From assembly GCA_007844125.1 (NCBI GenBank), contig CM017568.1, positions 7,224,675 through 7,288,674 of the forward strand: DNA of 64,000 bases. The letters are read 5' to 3'. Of the stretch, positions 13,092-26,300 are shown piece by piece. The notes under the pieces were generated by a model. That model saw nothing but the letters and a program-made list of their open reading frames with translations, searched no databases and had not been told where the DNA came from. The position numbers and the translations under genes are program-made. Every line of letters starts with the position of its first letter. Position 1 is the stretch's first letter. This stretch comes from Sinonovacula constricta (taxonomy: Eukaryota > Mollusca > Bivalvia > Cardiida > Solecurtidae).

Positions 13092-13260
13092 AGTCTCATT
13101 TCATTTCACCAAGGAACGAGTTATAATAGAAAACAGACTTCAAGTAACATTTCGAGCACGGATGCTTCCTTATTTGAACACTCGGGCCTACACATCCGAA
13201 CTCGAAACAGTGAACGATCGCCTCAAGATCAGTTTGGACACACTAATAATGCGAGCAACT
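13092..13260 (+). other. possible exon, unassigned
   Basis: This segment follows a good acceptor (TTTATTGTTTCAG) and is open in two plus-strand frames for about 170 bases. It is visibly less AT-rich than its surroundings. One frame is Ser/Asn/Arg-rich and begins exactly in phase at 13092. The other lacks low-complexity bias. It could be an upstream N-terminal exon of the Hv1-like gene at 17251, but no good donor in the required phase 0 is seen (GTGTG|GTTAGC would leave phase 2). It could equally be chance or part of repeat B. Transcript data would settle it. Confidence 0.15.
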
Positions 13261-13799
13261 GCCATGTGTGGTTAGCATATTATTGTTTGAGATGTATTGC
13301 TTAAAATACGTGCATACTTAAGTTTTACAAACATAAACATCAAGCACTGGATTGTGCTAAACTTGTATAAGTTCATTAATTTTCTAAAACATTTCTATAC
13401 TAAATAATACATTACCTGAGGTTTATTGAAATTAAATAGTATCATTACAGAAAGATTGTTTTGATTTACTTTTATCCCACAAAAGACCGCTATGTTTAAC
13501 CGTGTTTCTTTTATCGTCCACAATGCACTGAATGCTATTTGAATTGTCTTTTCCGGACGGTAACATTGTTACTGCCACTATCGGTTCGAAAGCTGATTAT
13601 TAAATTTGTAAAATGGATCAACTACTGGCTGAAAACATTCCATGTTTTCAAACATTAAAAATCGTCAAATAAAGACTACACAAAAAATTATGCCGTAACC
13701 TCTATTCGAATAGAATATGCATTTTGCAACTTTTAAAAAATATGCATGTATTGTCAAATGTACGTATCCCTGATTACATAGTCGTATTTTAAACAGACC

Positions 13800-13935
13800 T
13801 CGATCAGCTTAAACTAGAGCCCTATGGCTCCGGTAGGTTTTCGTAAATAAAATGGTTTCATCAACGCCGCCAGTAAAACCAATCTCAGTAGGAGATAACT
13901 GTCAAGAATCTGCCAGCATGATTAAATCTTAAGTC
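13800..13935. repeat. dispersed repeat family C, copy 2
   Basis: Matches the copy at 3150-3290 over CGCCGCCAGTAAAACCAATC, AGTAGGAGATAAC and CAAGAATCTGCCAGCATGA. It lies about 0.9 kb after a family B copy, the same order as at 2.6-3.3 kb. Confidence 0.55.
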
Positions 13936-15479
13936 CAATTTATTGCACCGAGGAACTCGCACTGAACAATTGGATACACTAAAATGTTAAAGTAAAAATA
14001 CCTTAAGAAGTAACATTTCGAATGATAACTTTTTGGCGATACAGATAAAAGTAATGATGGTATTAGGGTCAGTGTATCGGCATATGTACACATTTGATTT
14101 TATACATATATCTATATTAAATAACACTGGAAACCATCAATATATCAATTCTTCTGGTACATTACTTAGTAGTTTTAGTTTATATACATTAACGAATCTT
14201 TTGAAACACATTAAAAATGAAAGGAATTAACTATATAATTGTACTAAATGAAAATTCTGTTCATTCTTTTTTAAAAGCCAAATAAGAACGGTTCTTGGAG
14301 CTAGTGAACAGTTCAAGTGCCAAGAAGCCCATTTGTCTATATTTAGAAATTTGCTGACAGCAAGAGTAAGTGTGCATCTCATCATGGCCATCAAGCGAAC
14401 GGTCTAAATAAGTAAAAGGTGTGATAAACCTACGAAAAGTTCTGTTTTGTTGTTTTTTAACAACGGTTAATTTTGCATTTTATGCAGAAACACGCAATCC
14501 TTAACATGTACACAGATAAATATAATGGGAGAAACAGATTAAGCTAGCTCTGCCACATCATGCTTCTTCCAGTTTTCTCATAAATATTTTAACAAGTTAT
14601 CAATAAAGCTTATCAATAGCGAGATCTGCGATAATGTGTCCTGCTTTCAGAAAACATTTAACATTTGTCCGAAGATAACAATAGACTTTGTATAAGCAAC
14701 AAAATACTGTTGTATTTGTGAGACGGTACCCGCTGTTTATCAGATACTTTATTTTGAACTAGTTTCAAACGTTATACAAAAAATTCTTTGCGCATTGACA
14801 TTTGTTAATGGTTCAATTGTTTACGTTTGTAATGCCTTGGTTTGGATAAACAATTAGTAATTTCATTAGTACAATTGTGCTGTTTGGACTTACAAAACAG
14901 CAACAATAGGAGCGTAGTATTATATTTCTGACACAAACAACGCAGTTAATTATATGCATGGTTCAATGACTCTTTGAACATGTATGGATAAAAATGTACT
15001 TCATCATGTTGGTGCGAATTGAGGATATTTCTTGCCTTGCGCAATTCCTCAAAGTTAGCATAAAGATGTTACAACTTCTCTAAGTAGGGATATTAAATTC
15101 TTCTTCACTCTACTTCACTTGCTTCTATGGCAGCAAATAGGTTTGTAGTGTCTTTTGCTTTTAAAATTTTATCTGCTGAAGCTAAGGCTTAATATGAAAC
15201 TAAATTGGCACCATCGGACCGATTAATCCGCAAGACATATGTATTTTTTTATTTTGCAAACAAAACAATTTAATATTTTAAAAAAGAACTCATGCAATTT
15301 CATCTGCCCTGAATATTGACAAATAAAAACTATTTCTAAAAGGCTTAAATGTAATTGATACAATAAAACGACCGAATCATCCAACTGAAAAACACGTTGC
15401 TCTTTTTTCTATATCAATTAAATAAAATAAAAATGTCATTAAGAATAACCACAATTATAAACATTTGAACTACTACTAG
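13936..15479. other. non-coding, no recognised feature
   Basis: AT-rich spacer without a supported gene or a clear repeat. Confidence 0.45.
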
Positions 15480-15645
15480 ACAGACTCATGCAGAGTAAAT
15501 TGTCAAAGTGACACAAAGCACAGAGACGAGTCATAACGCACAAAGAATCGATCACACAGTTACTGCCTTGAAATTGTCAATCGGCAAACTAGGGTGCTTC
15601 GACCTTGCTTCGGGTGCGCTCCAACCTCGTAGTTCCAGTTTTCCT
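15480..15645. repeat. dispersed repeat family B, copy 3
   Basis: CACAGTTACTGCCTTGAAAT, GTCAATCGGCAAACTAGGGTGC and CAACCTCGTAGTTCCAGTTTTC match the other B copies. The 3' part (CGTAGTTCC) is shared with the copy at 2590. Confidence 0.55.
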
Positions 15646-17250
15646 CACAAAAAATAAATAAGAATATTCAATCAAAGTAAGACATTTTTACAAACAATAT
15701 AACAATAATTGAACTGAATTATCAATATATGTACAATATCGACTGGAGATAAAAAAAAAAAAAAAACATAGGCAAACAAGACAGTTCCAAGAGAGAGTAT
15801 GAAATAAAACTGACCAAGGCATTACGTATTAAAGGGCATAGTTTATGATCATATCATAAAATGCATAAAGATCATGTGTTAAAACTAAATGTACAATTTT
15901 CTGACATGAGTGTGATTATTAAATTTTAGAATCCCAGAAGACTTTAAATTTAGTATTGTGAACTGATTGTATGCAGTGCAATTCAAAGTAATATTATAGG
16001 TCGAGTATCTATAAAAAGAACGACAGACATTAAGTTATACCTTATCGCGTAAATGCCTTGTAGACTGTTATAACGGCCCTGTTATGTAGGGAAGGAAGCC
16101 AAATTTCACAAAGTAACAGTGTGTCTGTGCAAATTGTGGCTTTAAGATCAGGGTATGTAGGTAGTCTCAACGACCTGTCCGGTCATCATGTGAGAACTTG
16201 ACTGTAGCAGGGTCAGTTGCAAAACTGCAGTATAACAAAGGACTTGTGGATTATAACCATCAACAATAAATTGTCTAATAGTTTTGTAAAAGGCTTAGCA
16301 AATCTAATGAGACCCTTGAGTTGGTTTATATTATATAAAACATTTCCAAAACTGCAGAATGGCGTATGTCATTCCTTAAACAACGTCAATGTGAGCAACA
16401 TCTGCACGTTTACTCTAATTTTGAACTGCTTTAAACCTTATTTATGTTCAGTATCTCTTATTCTATTTTGTGTTTTATTAAGGCCAATGGCCCCCTACTA
16501 CCGAAGAAAACTTTTTGTGTATGGCTTTTATAAGGTTATTTTAGAGGACAGCCGTGTACAATGAAGGTTAAAATTTAATGAATATTCCGCATTAAAAACC
16601 CATTTCGGATTGTTCCTGTTCCATAAAATAGTGAATATATGTTGTAAAAACTATTTTACCTAGCTATTGCTTGTCATAATTTGCAATGAAGGCATCTAAC
16701 TTATTGCAAACTGTAAATAGAAATGTTCTTTTATGAATAGTTTATATGTGTTTTACAGTTTCATGAATTAAAAGATAACCTATTTCTTACAACAATGATA
16801 TAATCCTTCATTTAAACGTTTTCAATCTATATCTTTTGCATAGGAGGCTAGCTGTTTATGGCTTATCATCGGCATAATCTACTTAATGTACATGTATATT
16901 AGCATGTTCGATTTTAATAACTTTGTTCATATACTGTTATTTCTCATGTAACATCGATATTGCGGTTTAGAGTTTGGAAACCCTTGGAAACCCTATCTGA
17001 TTTAAAAAGTAATATGTAAATAAGTTAATATTAGGGCATTTCTAATTGTGTGATTTATATTTTTTATAGTTTGGTGTTTGAGAAAAGTCCCGTACGTCTT
17101 TATTTTGTATCATTGTCAAAGTATCATTGTAAATCACAAAATTGTATTCAGACAAGTGCACTAAAGAGGTATAAGTACACTTACAACCATTTAAATTATT
17201 TTGAAATATTACAAATGTCCGTGTCGTATATTCAAATTTATTATTTGCAG
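15646..17250. other. presumed upstream intron or intergenic DNA
   Basis: No exon could be supported. An open frame at 16217-16564 is AT-driven and unrecognisable. The start codon of the Hv1-like gene must lie in or beyond this stretch, unless translation begins at the ATG at 17215, in frame with and just upstream of the exon at 17251. Confidence 0.4.
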
Positions 17251-17372
17251 ACATTAGTAGCCGAGACTCTAGTGCTAGCGAAGACGCATGGCTATGTAGA
17301 AAAGATCGAAGATGAGTTGGAAGCAGAGCTAGCTCGGGATATCAGTGACCCACCCAAGGAGAAACTTAAACG
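17251..17372 (+). CDS. HVCN1-like: Hv1-like exon 1 (first visible): cytosolic N-terminus
   Basis: Acceptor TTATTATTTGCAG and donor CG|GTAAGG; begins in phase 0 and ends in phase 2. It encodes about 40 charged, helix-prone residues (VEKIEDELEAELARDIS, then PPKEKLK) that precede S1. An in-frame ATG at 17215 could be an alternative start if the acceptor is not used, but the acceptor is good and an upstream exon is more likely. Confidence 0.75.
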
Positions 17373-20300
17373 GTAAGGATTCGTCAGTTCGATAATGATA
17401 TGTACGTATATGTATGTATACTGTTTTCAAACACACATTTTTTCAAACATTAAATATATATTTGCCCATACAACGAGTCCACACCATAGGGACCCGATTT
17501 TGTTAGAGGTTTACTCTCTTAGCGGGTTGTGAGTAAGCCAAACAATTGTGTGTGTTAATTATCTGGTGATATTGTTCTCTAGGTTTTATATCTATATGTC
17601 TAAATAATTAATCCTCAATGTCCATATAGTCAGATTATATCCCATTTGAGAATCAGCGTGATATGAACATCATGCTTTTATGATTTTTAGAATTTTCTCA
17701 TGCAATAATGTGGTCTTTTATTTACGGACTCTGATGTAATCAAGTTCTATCTGAAATCTAGAGTGTGTAGGCTTTAAAAGAATTTTAAGTGGTTAGACAA
17801 GACGATGACGCTTCAAAAAAGTCATATTTATTTGGGATACATCATATTTGCTAGGAACTGTGGATTCATTAAACTAAAGAACTAAAGAAAAGGTCTAATT
17901 GATATTCTTCAGCCAAGCCATTAAATCTTGCCTCATCATTTGCACTTTAGTAGTTCCCTAAATAAACCTCCACATTCTGAAAAATGTGCCAATGTAAGAC
18001 TCGTTAATGTCATAGCTGACACGCGTTCTGCATCAGGCTGATGTTTATCAAAGTATTAATAGGCATATCATGTTACGGTCTTTTTTCTCGTCTAATTGGT
18101 GAAAATGCGCAAAATCGCATTAAACTCTTACTTACGTAGTAAAACGCAAAGACATTCAAATGTAAACGACATTTAAACTTGAATGAATTTGCATGTTTTA
18201 CTTTGGTACTTTATTGTCGTTCATTCTTAAAAATCTACCTTAAGCTAAATAGATCCAATTAGAATAAAGGGAAGTGACCATGCACCTCTAGTCTACATCA
18301 TATATAAATACTGGTAGCGCAATCGATAGAGCGTCAGCTCCAGGTACGGAGGGTGGGGGGGGGGGGGGGGGGTTCGGGTAAGGGGTTCGATCCCGGGCCT
18401 CGACATACCAAAGTCTTTTAAAAAAACGTTTGTGGTAACGATCAAGCAAATATAAGGGTAGTTCCACGACTGGTTGGCCCGGTGTCAGGATAATGTGAGT
18501 GGGTGTGGTAATATACCAGGTTTTCACGTTACGATATGTTTTAAACAGCGAAGGAAGCACTATATATTCTTCAAGTGGCCACCGTCTCCAGATAACTGAG
18601 ATACTGTTAGTGGGACGATAAACACAATAAACAAACATATGTAAATATGTAAAGCGTGACACTTGAGGTAATTTTTTTACAGTACTATGTACTAAGTGTG
18701 GCTATTATTCAGTAATTTTATAAACAATTATTGACTTAACCTATTGATGTGGCATTTGCTGACAAGGAATTATATTGACATCCGGTTCGCCCCTGTCAAT
18801 AATAAACTTTAGTGGTAATATAACATCGTATTCAGCAGTTTGCTAGTTATTTATTGTATTGTATTTTATTGTCAATGTAAAGGAAAACACAGGGTTGATG
18901 TTATGTTTTCGATATTTAATAATGAAAAATATCTAAATATTACAACTTACATTCTGTAAAATATGTTTATTGTCATTTAAAAATGTCCAAAAACCGTTTT
19001 GTGAACATTATGCAGTAAATATTGATTAATATTGGTATGTTAAACAAGTAAAATAATGAAAACATAATGCCATTATTTAGTGTTTACTTGTAAAAATATT
19101 CAGAACGGGGTACATTCTTTTACAATTTACCCAGTAGTGGGCGCTTTACTTTGTTTCTCTTAATTCGAAATATAGAATAAATTGGAGGTATAAACATGTG
19201 CAAATTACGATTTTAATTTGCCGAAAGTACTTCTTACTTTTTATTTTTGATTACTTTTGTTTCTTGTGTAATCGATAGATTTAAACTTATCCTTTAATAA
19301 GGTCAGACAAAAACACCATAAGAAATAACAATTTAGGACATGTATAAGACATGTATACATCTATTATAATATTTGACATCTTACTTAATTTGGTTTATTT
19401 TCGAAATCATCTTGTCACGTGGCTCCAACCACAGGTAGAAGATCGCAATATTATTATCCGAAAGATAAAATCCAACGTGCTGTTGTACTATGTGACGTGC
19501 CTTTGTTTCTTATACAACTTTAGTTCCACATCTTTCCAGACGTCCTTTAGATGGTTCCGCATCAGGTATTGCATGTGTAACTTGACAATGCGCCTATACA
19601 AGCTTGACAAGATATGTTTATGTCGTCAAAATTAATATAACGAAACGAACGTGCAAAAGAGTGAACCAGTATACGTTATTCTCGTTAACAAAACAATTAT
19701 TATCTATTTGCATAACCACAAAAATAAACAAAACGAGCACCAGGTCAGAATGATTCTACATGTTTATTACGTTTTTTCTTCCCATAAAACATTCTATAAC
19801 ATGTTAAGTCTTTATGTCAAGGGATTTTAGCTAATACGATGTACACTTTATTTTGTAGAAGTCAGTAGTTTAGTTTGGTTTGTAGATAATTGAAATTATA
19901 TGTTAATTATATGTATGTTAAGTTTTAGCTTTGATGCTTAACTAAACAGGAATGAACGGTATCTAAAATTATCAATGTCATTATAATCAGCTGTTCACTG
20001 TCTATGTGAATGCAAAGATGTAATATGTCAAGTCGCAAAATGTGTGCTGTCTTGATACAATGTCATTTTAACAATGTATACTTGTACTGAGAAGCTTTGT
20101 TGTAACGTATAGCCTTAACATATACTGTTATAAATGTATTTCTCTTAGATTGTTAACCGCTCAAATCAAGCAATGGTTTGTTCTGAATTTCTTAGTCTCA
20201 TTTACATTTACAATATTGTGACTGGCAAATAACAGTTGTTTTTTTCAATTGTTTGCTTGCTAGGGAGCAGAATGCTTAAACATTTCGATATAGATACAAA

Positions 20301-23300
20301 AAAAATGTTTCACAAAACGCATTACCATTTGCGCCAATTTTACAAATGGCATGTGTAATTGCCATCCATACTAACGTTTACGACAGTAGACTAACGACTA
20401 ACCATAACAGTTTAGCTACAGTCGGTCTAATAGTGCCTGGGAGACATTTCCCCGGCACTTTCCCTTCCTAATACAGCAATATGGTCTGTTACAATATTGG
20501 CAGAAAGGACATTATTTAAGACATAGAAAGGAAAGTATTATATGAATATGTTTTTGACATTAATGATTATCCATAGGCTTGAGTGAAAGATGATTTTGTA
20601 ATATATACAACTATTTAACTAGAACAAGAGTATTTTGTTTGAATAAAGTAAAATATATTATAAACAAAAAATAAGTGTATTGACCATAATTCAATATAAC
20701 ACATCAAAGCCCTAGAAACTGTTTAGGTCACAGAAATGAAATTATTCCAGGGACATGGGTAATGTGATCTGGAACCCTGACTGTTAATATTCGTATTTTG
20801 TGCTACAAACCAACTGTACCTTTACCTTTACCAACTGTAAACATATACGAAAATATCACTTTTGCGTGATATTACTCTCACGTGAAATTACTTGTATAAT
20901 TTAATTTAGATGGAGACGTGGTGGCGACAAGATCTTTAAGAGCAAACATGTGTTGCTGACTGTTGTCATTCTGTGTATCGTGGATTGTGCATTAGTGCTT
21001 GGAGAACTGGCGCTGGACCTCTACAAGGTCAAGGGTACGTACCTATAAGGTCAGGATAGAGCCTGCTAGGTCAGCAATTTGTGCATTGCACTTTTTAGAA
21101 ACAAAGATACAATGATGCAGAAAATACAATGAGTTTAATTAAAAAAGGTTAATTAAGATTGTAGCCAATATTATTATTTGTCATTTAATGGAAGTTTTCT
21201 CTTTTCTTTTTTAATTCTGATTCAACACCATGGAAGCACACACAAGAACTTCGTATTTCATGTGATAAAACAACATACTTTTGTAAACATATTACTTACC
21301 AATTCTAAAGAAACAATTCAATCTAAATGCATAAATTGTATTGTTTTGCATAATTGCGCATGTGTTTGTTATCGTCTTTATAATAATAAGAACGCTTTAA
21401 ATTTCCAACGAAAGGTGTGCACTTATTTACAAGTAATGTTTTACCACGGCCAGTTATTATTGTTTCAGCCACATTGGAGCAAACTGACAGCATGACTAAA
21501 AACACGGAAGCCTTTCTTGATAATCTAAAGCGGATCTATCCGCACACTGAAGACAAGCGACAGTACGAAGTGTTTTCACTCCTACTCAACTCTGACATAA
21601 TGTGGGCCGACCAGAGCTTCGACGAAAATGTGGCAGCTGACACCGAAGATGTTCCCTGTAATTATACTGCGGGATATCAAACCTCCGATGAATTAACGGA
21701 ACCGTCTGACAAACATTCTTCTGGCTCCGTCCCCAGGAATGCGTCGAACATTTTCTACAAGGAACCGGAAGCCCAGGAGTTTTACGATCTTGACATTGTC
21801 GGTGGCATAGCTCATATATTCCATTACTGCAGCATAGCCATTCTATTAATTATTCTTGTTGAGGTAAGTAGTAGGTCTACAAGTCTTTGCTTAAAGGCTT
21901 GGACGAACAAGAAGCAAAACTTTAAAAGATTATCTATTTATAATAAACATAACTGCAAGTCTGTAATTCTTCAGGCTTTTAAGGCAACAATGCTTTCGTT
22001 ACAGATTTAATCGAATCACAAGCTTACGTGTAATAATCTAGATCCGGATAATTAAGTTTGCTAGTATGTTAAATGTCATCATCGAGGTAAGTGTGCTTCA
22101 TCGCAAGACACTTAACTAAATACACGACTAAGCAGCTTAGATTAAAAATAATATTAATTACTCAATATATGATATTTTGTTCTATGTAGCATTTGTTTTA
22201 CTGTAAAACTTTTCTCGGTCATCATACTTAGGGAATATCAATGCAAAATATGATTTGCAAACTAACACCGAAACAGTCAACACGTATATCATATTTGTGA
22301 TTATGTATATCATTGCCTTTCTTAATGCAAATTGCAAAATTGTCAATTTTGATACCTGCTAACCTTTTGTCTCTCTTAATTGTATAGGGTGCATAAACTT
22401 AAGAAAGTAAGCAATACCATGAAGGATTGCTTATTCTTCAGTTGTAGTATAAAATCGTTTTAAATCATCATGTGTTTCGCATTTGGTTTCAAATGACGAC
22501 GATTTGATTATTCTATGTTGTGAATATGCAACCTAATTGCAGAAGAGCAGAATCATTTTTCAGTTGTCTCATGTTTCATGAATTGTCTTCTGAAAGCTAA
22601 CATTCTGATGTGACGAAAACAATGTGTCCTTGCGGCGTATATACCAAATTAAAAACATATTAGCATATTGTTCTTCATATTAAAAAAATTGAATGCATTT
22701 ATATAGTAAATGTGTATTTACACTACAGCCTTCATGGGAATTGCTTTCAAATCATCTTAATCCATATTCGATGTATTACAGACAATACTGAAAGCAATTT
22801 GTGCGGGGAAAGACTTTTTTCACAGAAAACTGGAGGTAAGCACGCAGTTATGTGGAAATTAGTGTGGTTAGTCAGACACAGCTCGTAGTCGTTTCCGTTG
22901 TTTTAATGACGAAGGTTCAATGTTTTTAGAGTATGTTTGCCCGGTGAAAACATTTTCTTTAAGATAGAGTCTATTAAATTGCCTATAAAAACCAATCCTA
23001 CTTTTTATAGGCTTGCAAGGCGGTGATTGAATCCATATACTTAGTTTAATTTACTGTAAAATACTTCCACTTTTAGAGTTTGTTATTTGTTGTTGTCTTT
23101 TGCTGGTATTTGTTGTGCTTATAATATGTAATGTATTAGAATTCCTGCATATGTGAGTAGTCAAGCAAAGGCAAGAATGTGTGTCGATTTCGCGAAGGAA
23201 CATTTGATAAAACAATTAGGATATATTAAGTCTGGTTGTCTAAGATAACAATTGTTTTATTATCTCCCTTTCCATTATCATTTTCAGGTTTTCGACGCTT

Positions 23301-26300
23301 TTGTCGTACTGATTTCATTCGTCCTTGATTTTTCTTTCCTGGTTTTTCTGCCTGATATCGATACGAAGGACTTCGTCTTCATACTGGCAATACTTCTGCC
23401 CTGGAGAGTAATCCGAGTTGTCAACAGTAAGGACCTTTGATTTTCTTCAATATTCTCTTTTATAAAATTAATACATTTCCACTAGAAACACTACACACAT
23501 CAAGTAGGAAACTAATCTGGTCCAAATGTCAAACTAGAACTATCGCTGAATGCGATTCATACCCCCACTAATGTCCTTGACAAAGCTGGTACAAGGGTAA
23601 GATCGGTTCTGCACATTGCCTAGTTTGACATTTGAGTCAAGTTTGAAGAAAATCCTTCCATTAGTATAGAATTTATAGAGCGGACCTGACATATTGTCTA
23701 GTATTGATTGTAAGTAAATTAAAACACTTAAAAAGGGGCATAACTTTGTCAAAATGCAATACAGAGTTATGAAACTTGACCTGCATATCTTACGAGTGAT
23801 ACGTCATATATCTTTTAAGTTTCAAGCAAATACCTATGCTAATTTCAGAAATATTCAAGTACATGTTAAAATTTAAGAACATTTTCTAAGTCAATTTTGA
23901 CCTTCAAGTGTGACCTTGACCTTAAGCCGGCACAAAGGTAACATGGGTTCTGCACATAACCTTGTTGAGTTGAAAATTTGAGTAAAGTTTGAAGAAAATT
24001 CTTTTATTAGTGTAGGATTTATAGAGCGGACACGACATATTGTCTAATACTTGATTGTATATAAATTTGAAGACTTAAAAGCAGGCGCGTATCTGGGCCC
24101 TTTTTGAAGTTACGCACAATTACAAGGGGAATAACCTTTGTAGTAATACTTTTGAATATATTTGGTTCTTTTTAATGAATAACCTGTAAAATGCGGACAC
24201 GCGAGGAACTTAACGCAAAATATGAACGACTAAAATTTGACTTGTATAACTTTAATTATTTTAAACTTTTTCAACGTGATTGGTCTGGTAATAAGATTTT
24301 ATAACATAGAAACTATGAAAATAAAATATAGCATTCCTAACCCGGGTTAGGCATCGACTTTCGTAGTGCTTTTGGTACTTTTAGATTTTAGAATTTTCGA
24401 ACGGAGGTTACGCACGTGCGTAAAGTGCGTAATGGCAGAAACGCGACTGCTTAAAAGGGGCATAACTTTGTCAAAATGCCATACATAATTATGAAACTTG
24501 ACCTACATATCCTAATTGTGACACTTCATATATAATTTAAGTTTCAAGCAAATACCTTGTCTAGTTTCAGAAATATGCAAATACATGTTAAAATTTAAGA
24601 ATATTTTCTAAGTCAATTTTTGACCTTCAAGTGTGACCTTGACTTGAGCCGGCAAAAGAGAAACATGGGTTATGCACATCCCCTTGTTGAGGTAAACATT
24701 TGAGCCAAGATTAAAGAAAATCTTTCAATAAGTGTAGGACTTAAAGCGAGGACACAACATAATGTCTAATATTTGATTGTTTGATACTTGACCTTCAATT
24801 GTGACCTTGACCTTGAGCTGACACATGGGCAACATGGGTTTTGCACATCCTCTTGTTGAGGTGAACATTTCAGCCAAGATTGAAGAAAATCCTTTAATTG
24901 GTATAGGATTTATAGAGCGGACACGATAATGGAGACGGACGGACGGACCGACCGACGGACGGACGGACAGACGCGACAAAGCGAATCCATTATAGCCCCC
25001 GCCCCTCCCCCCCCCCCCCCACACACATTTTGTGGTGGGGGTATAACTAGTAGAGATAGAAAAAGGTAGCTTAAATAGTAGACAGTAGTCGCTACAGACA
25101 CGAGAGGCACCATGGGTAAAACGTACCGCTTGATAATCAAGCAAATATAAGGGCAGTTGCACAATTGGTCACCCTATAGTCAAGAATATATGACTAGGCG
25201 TGGCATCATGTTGTCGAGTATGATATTAAGAAACATAGAACAGACACGATGTATCTAGAAATATCCCAACAAAAGATGATACGAATAAGGCATATGTGTC
25301 GTGTCATATTTAAAGTACTTAAATGCAACATGTACTTAAATGCAACACGCTCACGGCAACCGTCCGGATTTGTATATGTTTTGGTCTGTAATCATGAATG
25401 CATTTATAATACATGTGTTTGGTTTCGAAATATGACTTATATCACGAGTTTTGCAGTGTGAAAACAAAGAGTGTAATAAACGCTTGATCCTTTCACGTTT
25501 GATTGTCACTACAGTACACATACCATATTTCCGAAATGCAATAAAAGTGGATGTTATTTTATATCTGCATTTAGTGGACACCGTGTCCGGATACCTGAAT
25601 ATATGTGACTATACCCACCAAGGCGACCAATAATAGATGGTAGTTGGTTTAGTTATCGTTTTATATATCAGCGTGCATAAAACCTTAAATTCAAACAACC
25701 AACGTAAAATATAGAAAGCGTATGTACGCCTTTGTTTCAACATCGACAATCATTTTGCTGAGAAAAAATGGTTATGATTAAGAAATAATTATAATAACTA
25801 ATAATTCCGCATAACAATGCTGGTATATTGTTAATAACCCTTGCAACACACGTCCTTAAATCCATTTTAATGTTACTTACTGACCCTAAAACATAAAAGA
25901 CATATATCGTTGGACCTATTGACTGTTTAATGTACGCCATTGTTTGTATTAAATGTAAATCTTTCTTTATTAATTATTTAAATATGACCCTGAAAGGAGC
26001 GTCTGTTTATTTAACAGTGTGGAGACACAAATGGTGATTGTCTTGAACTGTGAAACATGAATAAATTTCTATAAAATCAATTCTAAGTACGCCATCCGAA
26101 CTTAGAATAAATGGTTCCTGCAAAATTGGAAATCGAATCCAAGTTATTATGGCCAATCTCTGCAAAACTCCACTTAAACTACACGTTTGTAAGCGTTCTC
26201 TTCTTAGTCTGTGTCTCACATAATGTTGGTTTTCAAGAATTTGATAATATCTTTCCTTCCAGGCCTTGTTGTGTCAGTGAAGGATCACGAACATTTTCGA

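Noticed and set aside
16217..16564. 115-codon plus-strand frame as an upstream Hv1 exon
   Set aside because: AT-driven composition, no acceptor/donor pair in suitable phase and no similarity to channel N-termini.
18310..18410. functional tRNA gene
   Set aside because: A and B boxes are present, but a poly-G run disrupts the fold and a SINE body follows; it is a tRNA-derived SINE.
24725..25164. 145-codon minus-strand open frame with a Gly-rich run
   Set aside because: It crosses the GACG microsatellite, the poly-C tract and SINE sequence; no conserved protein was seen.
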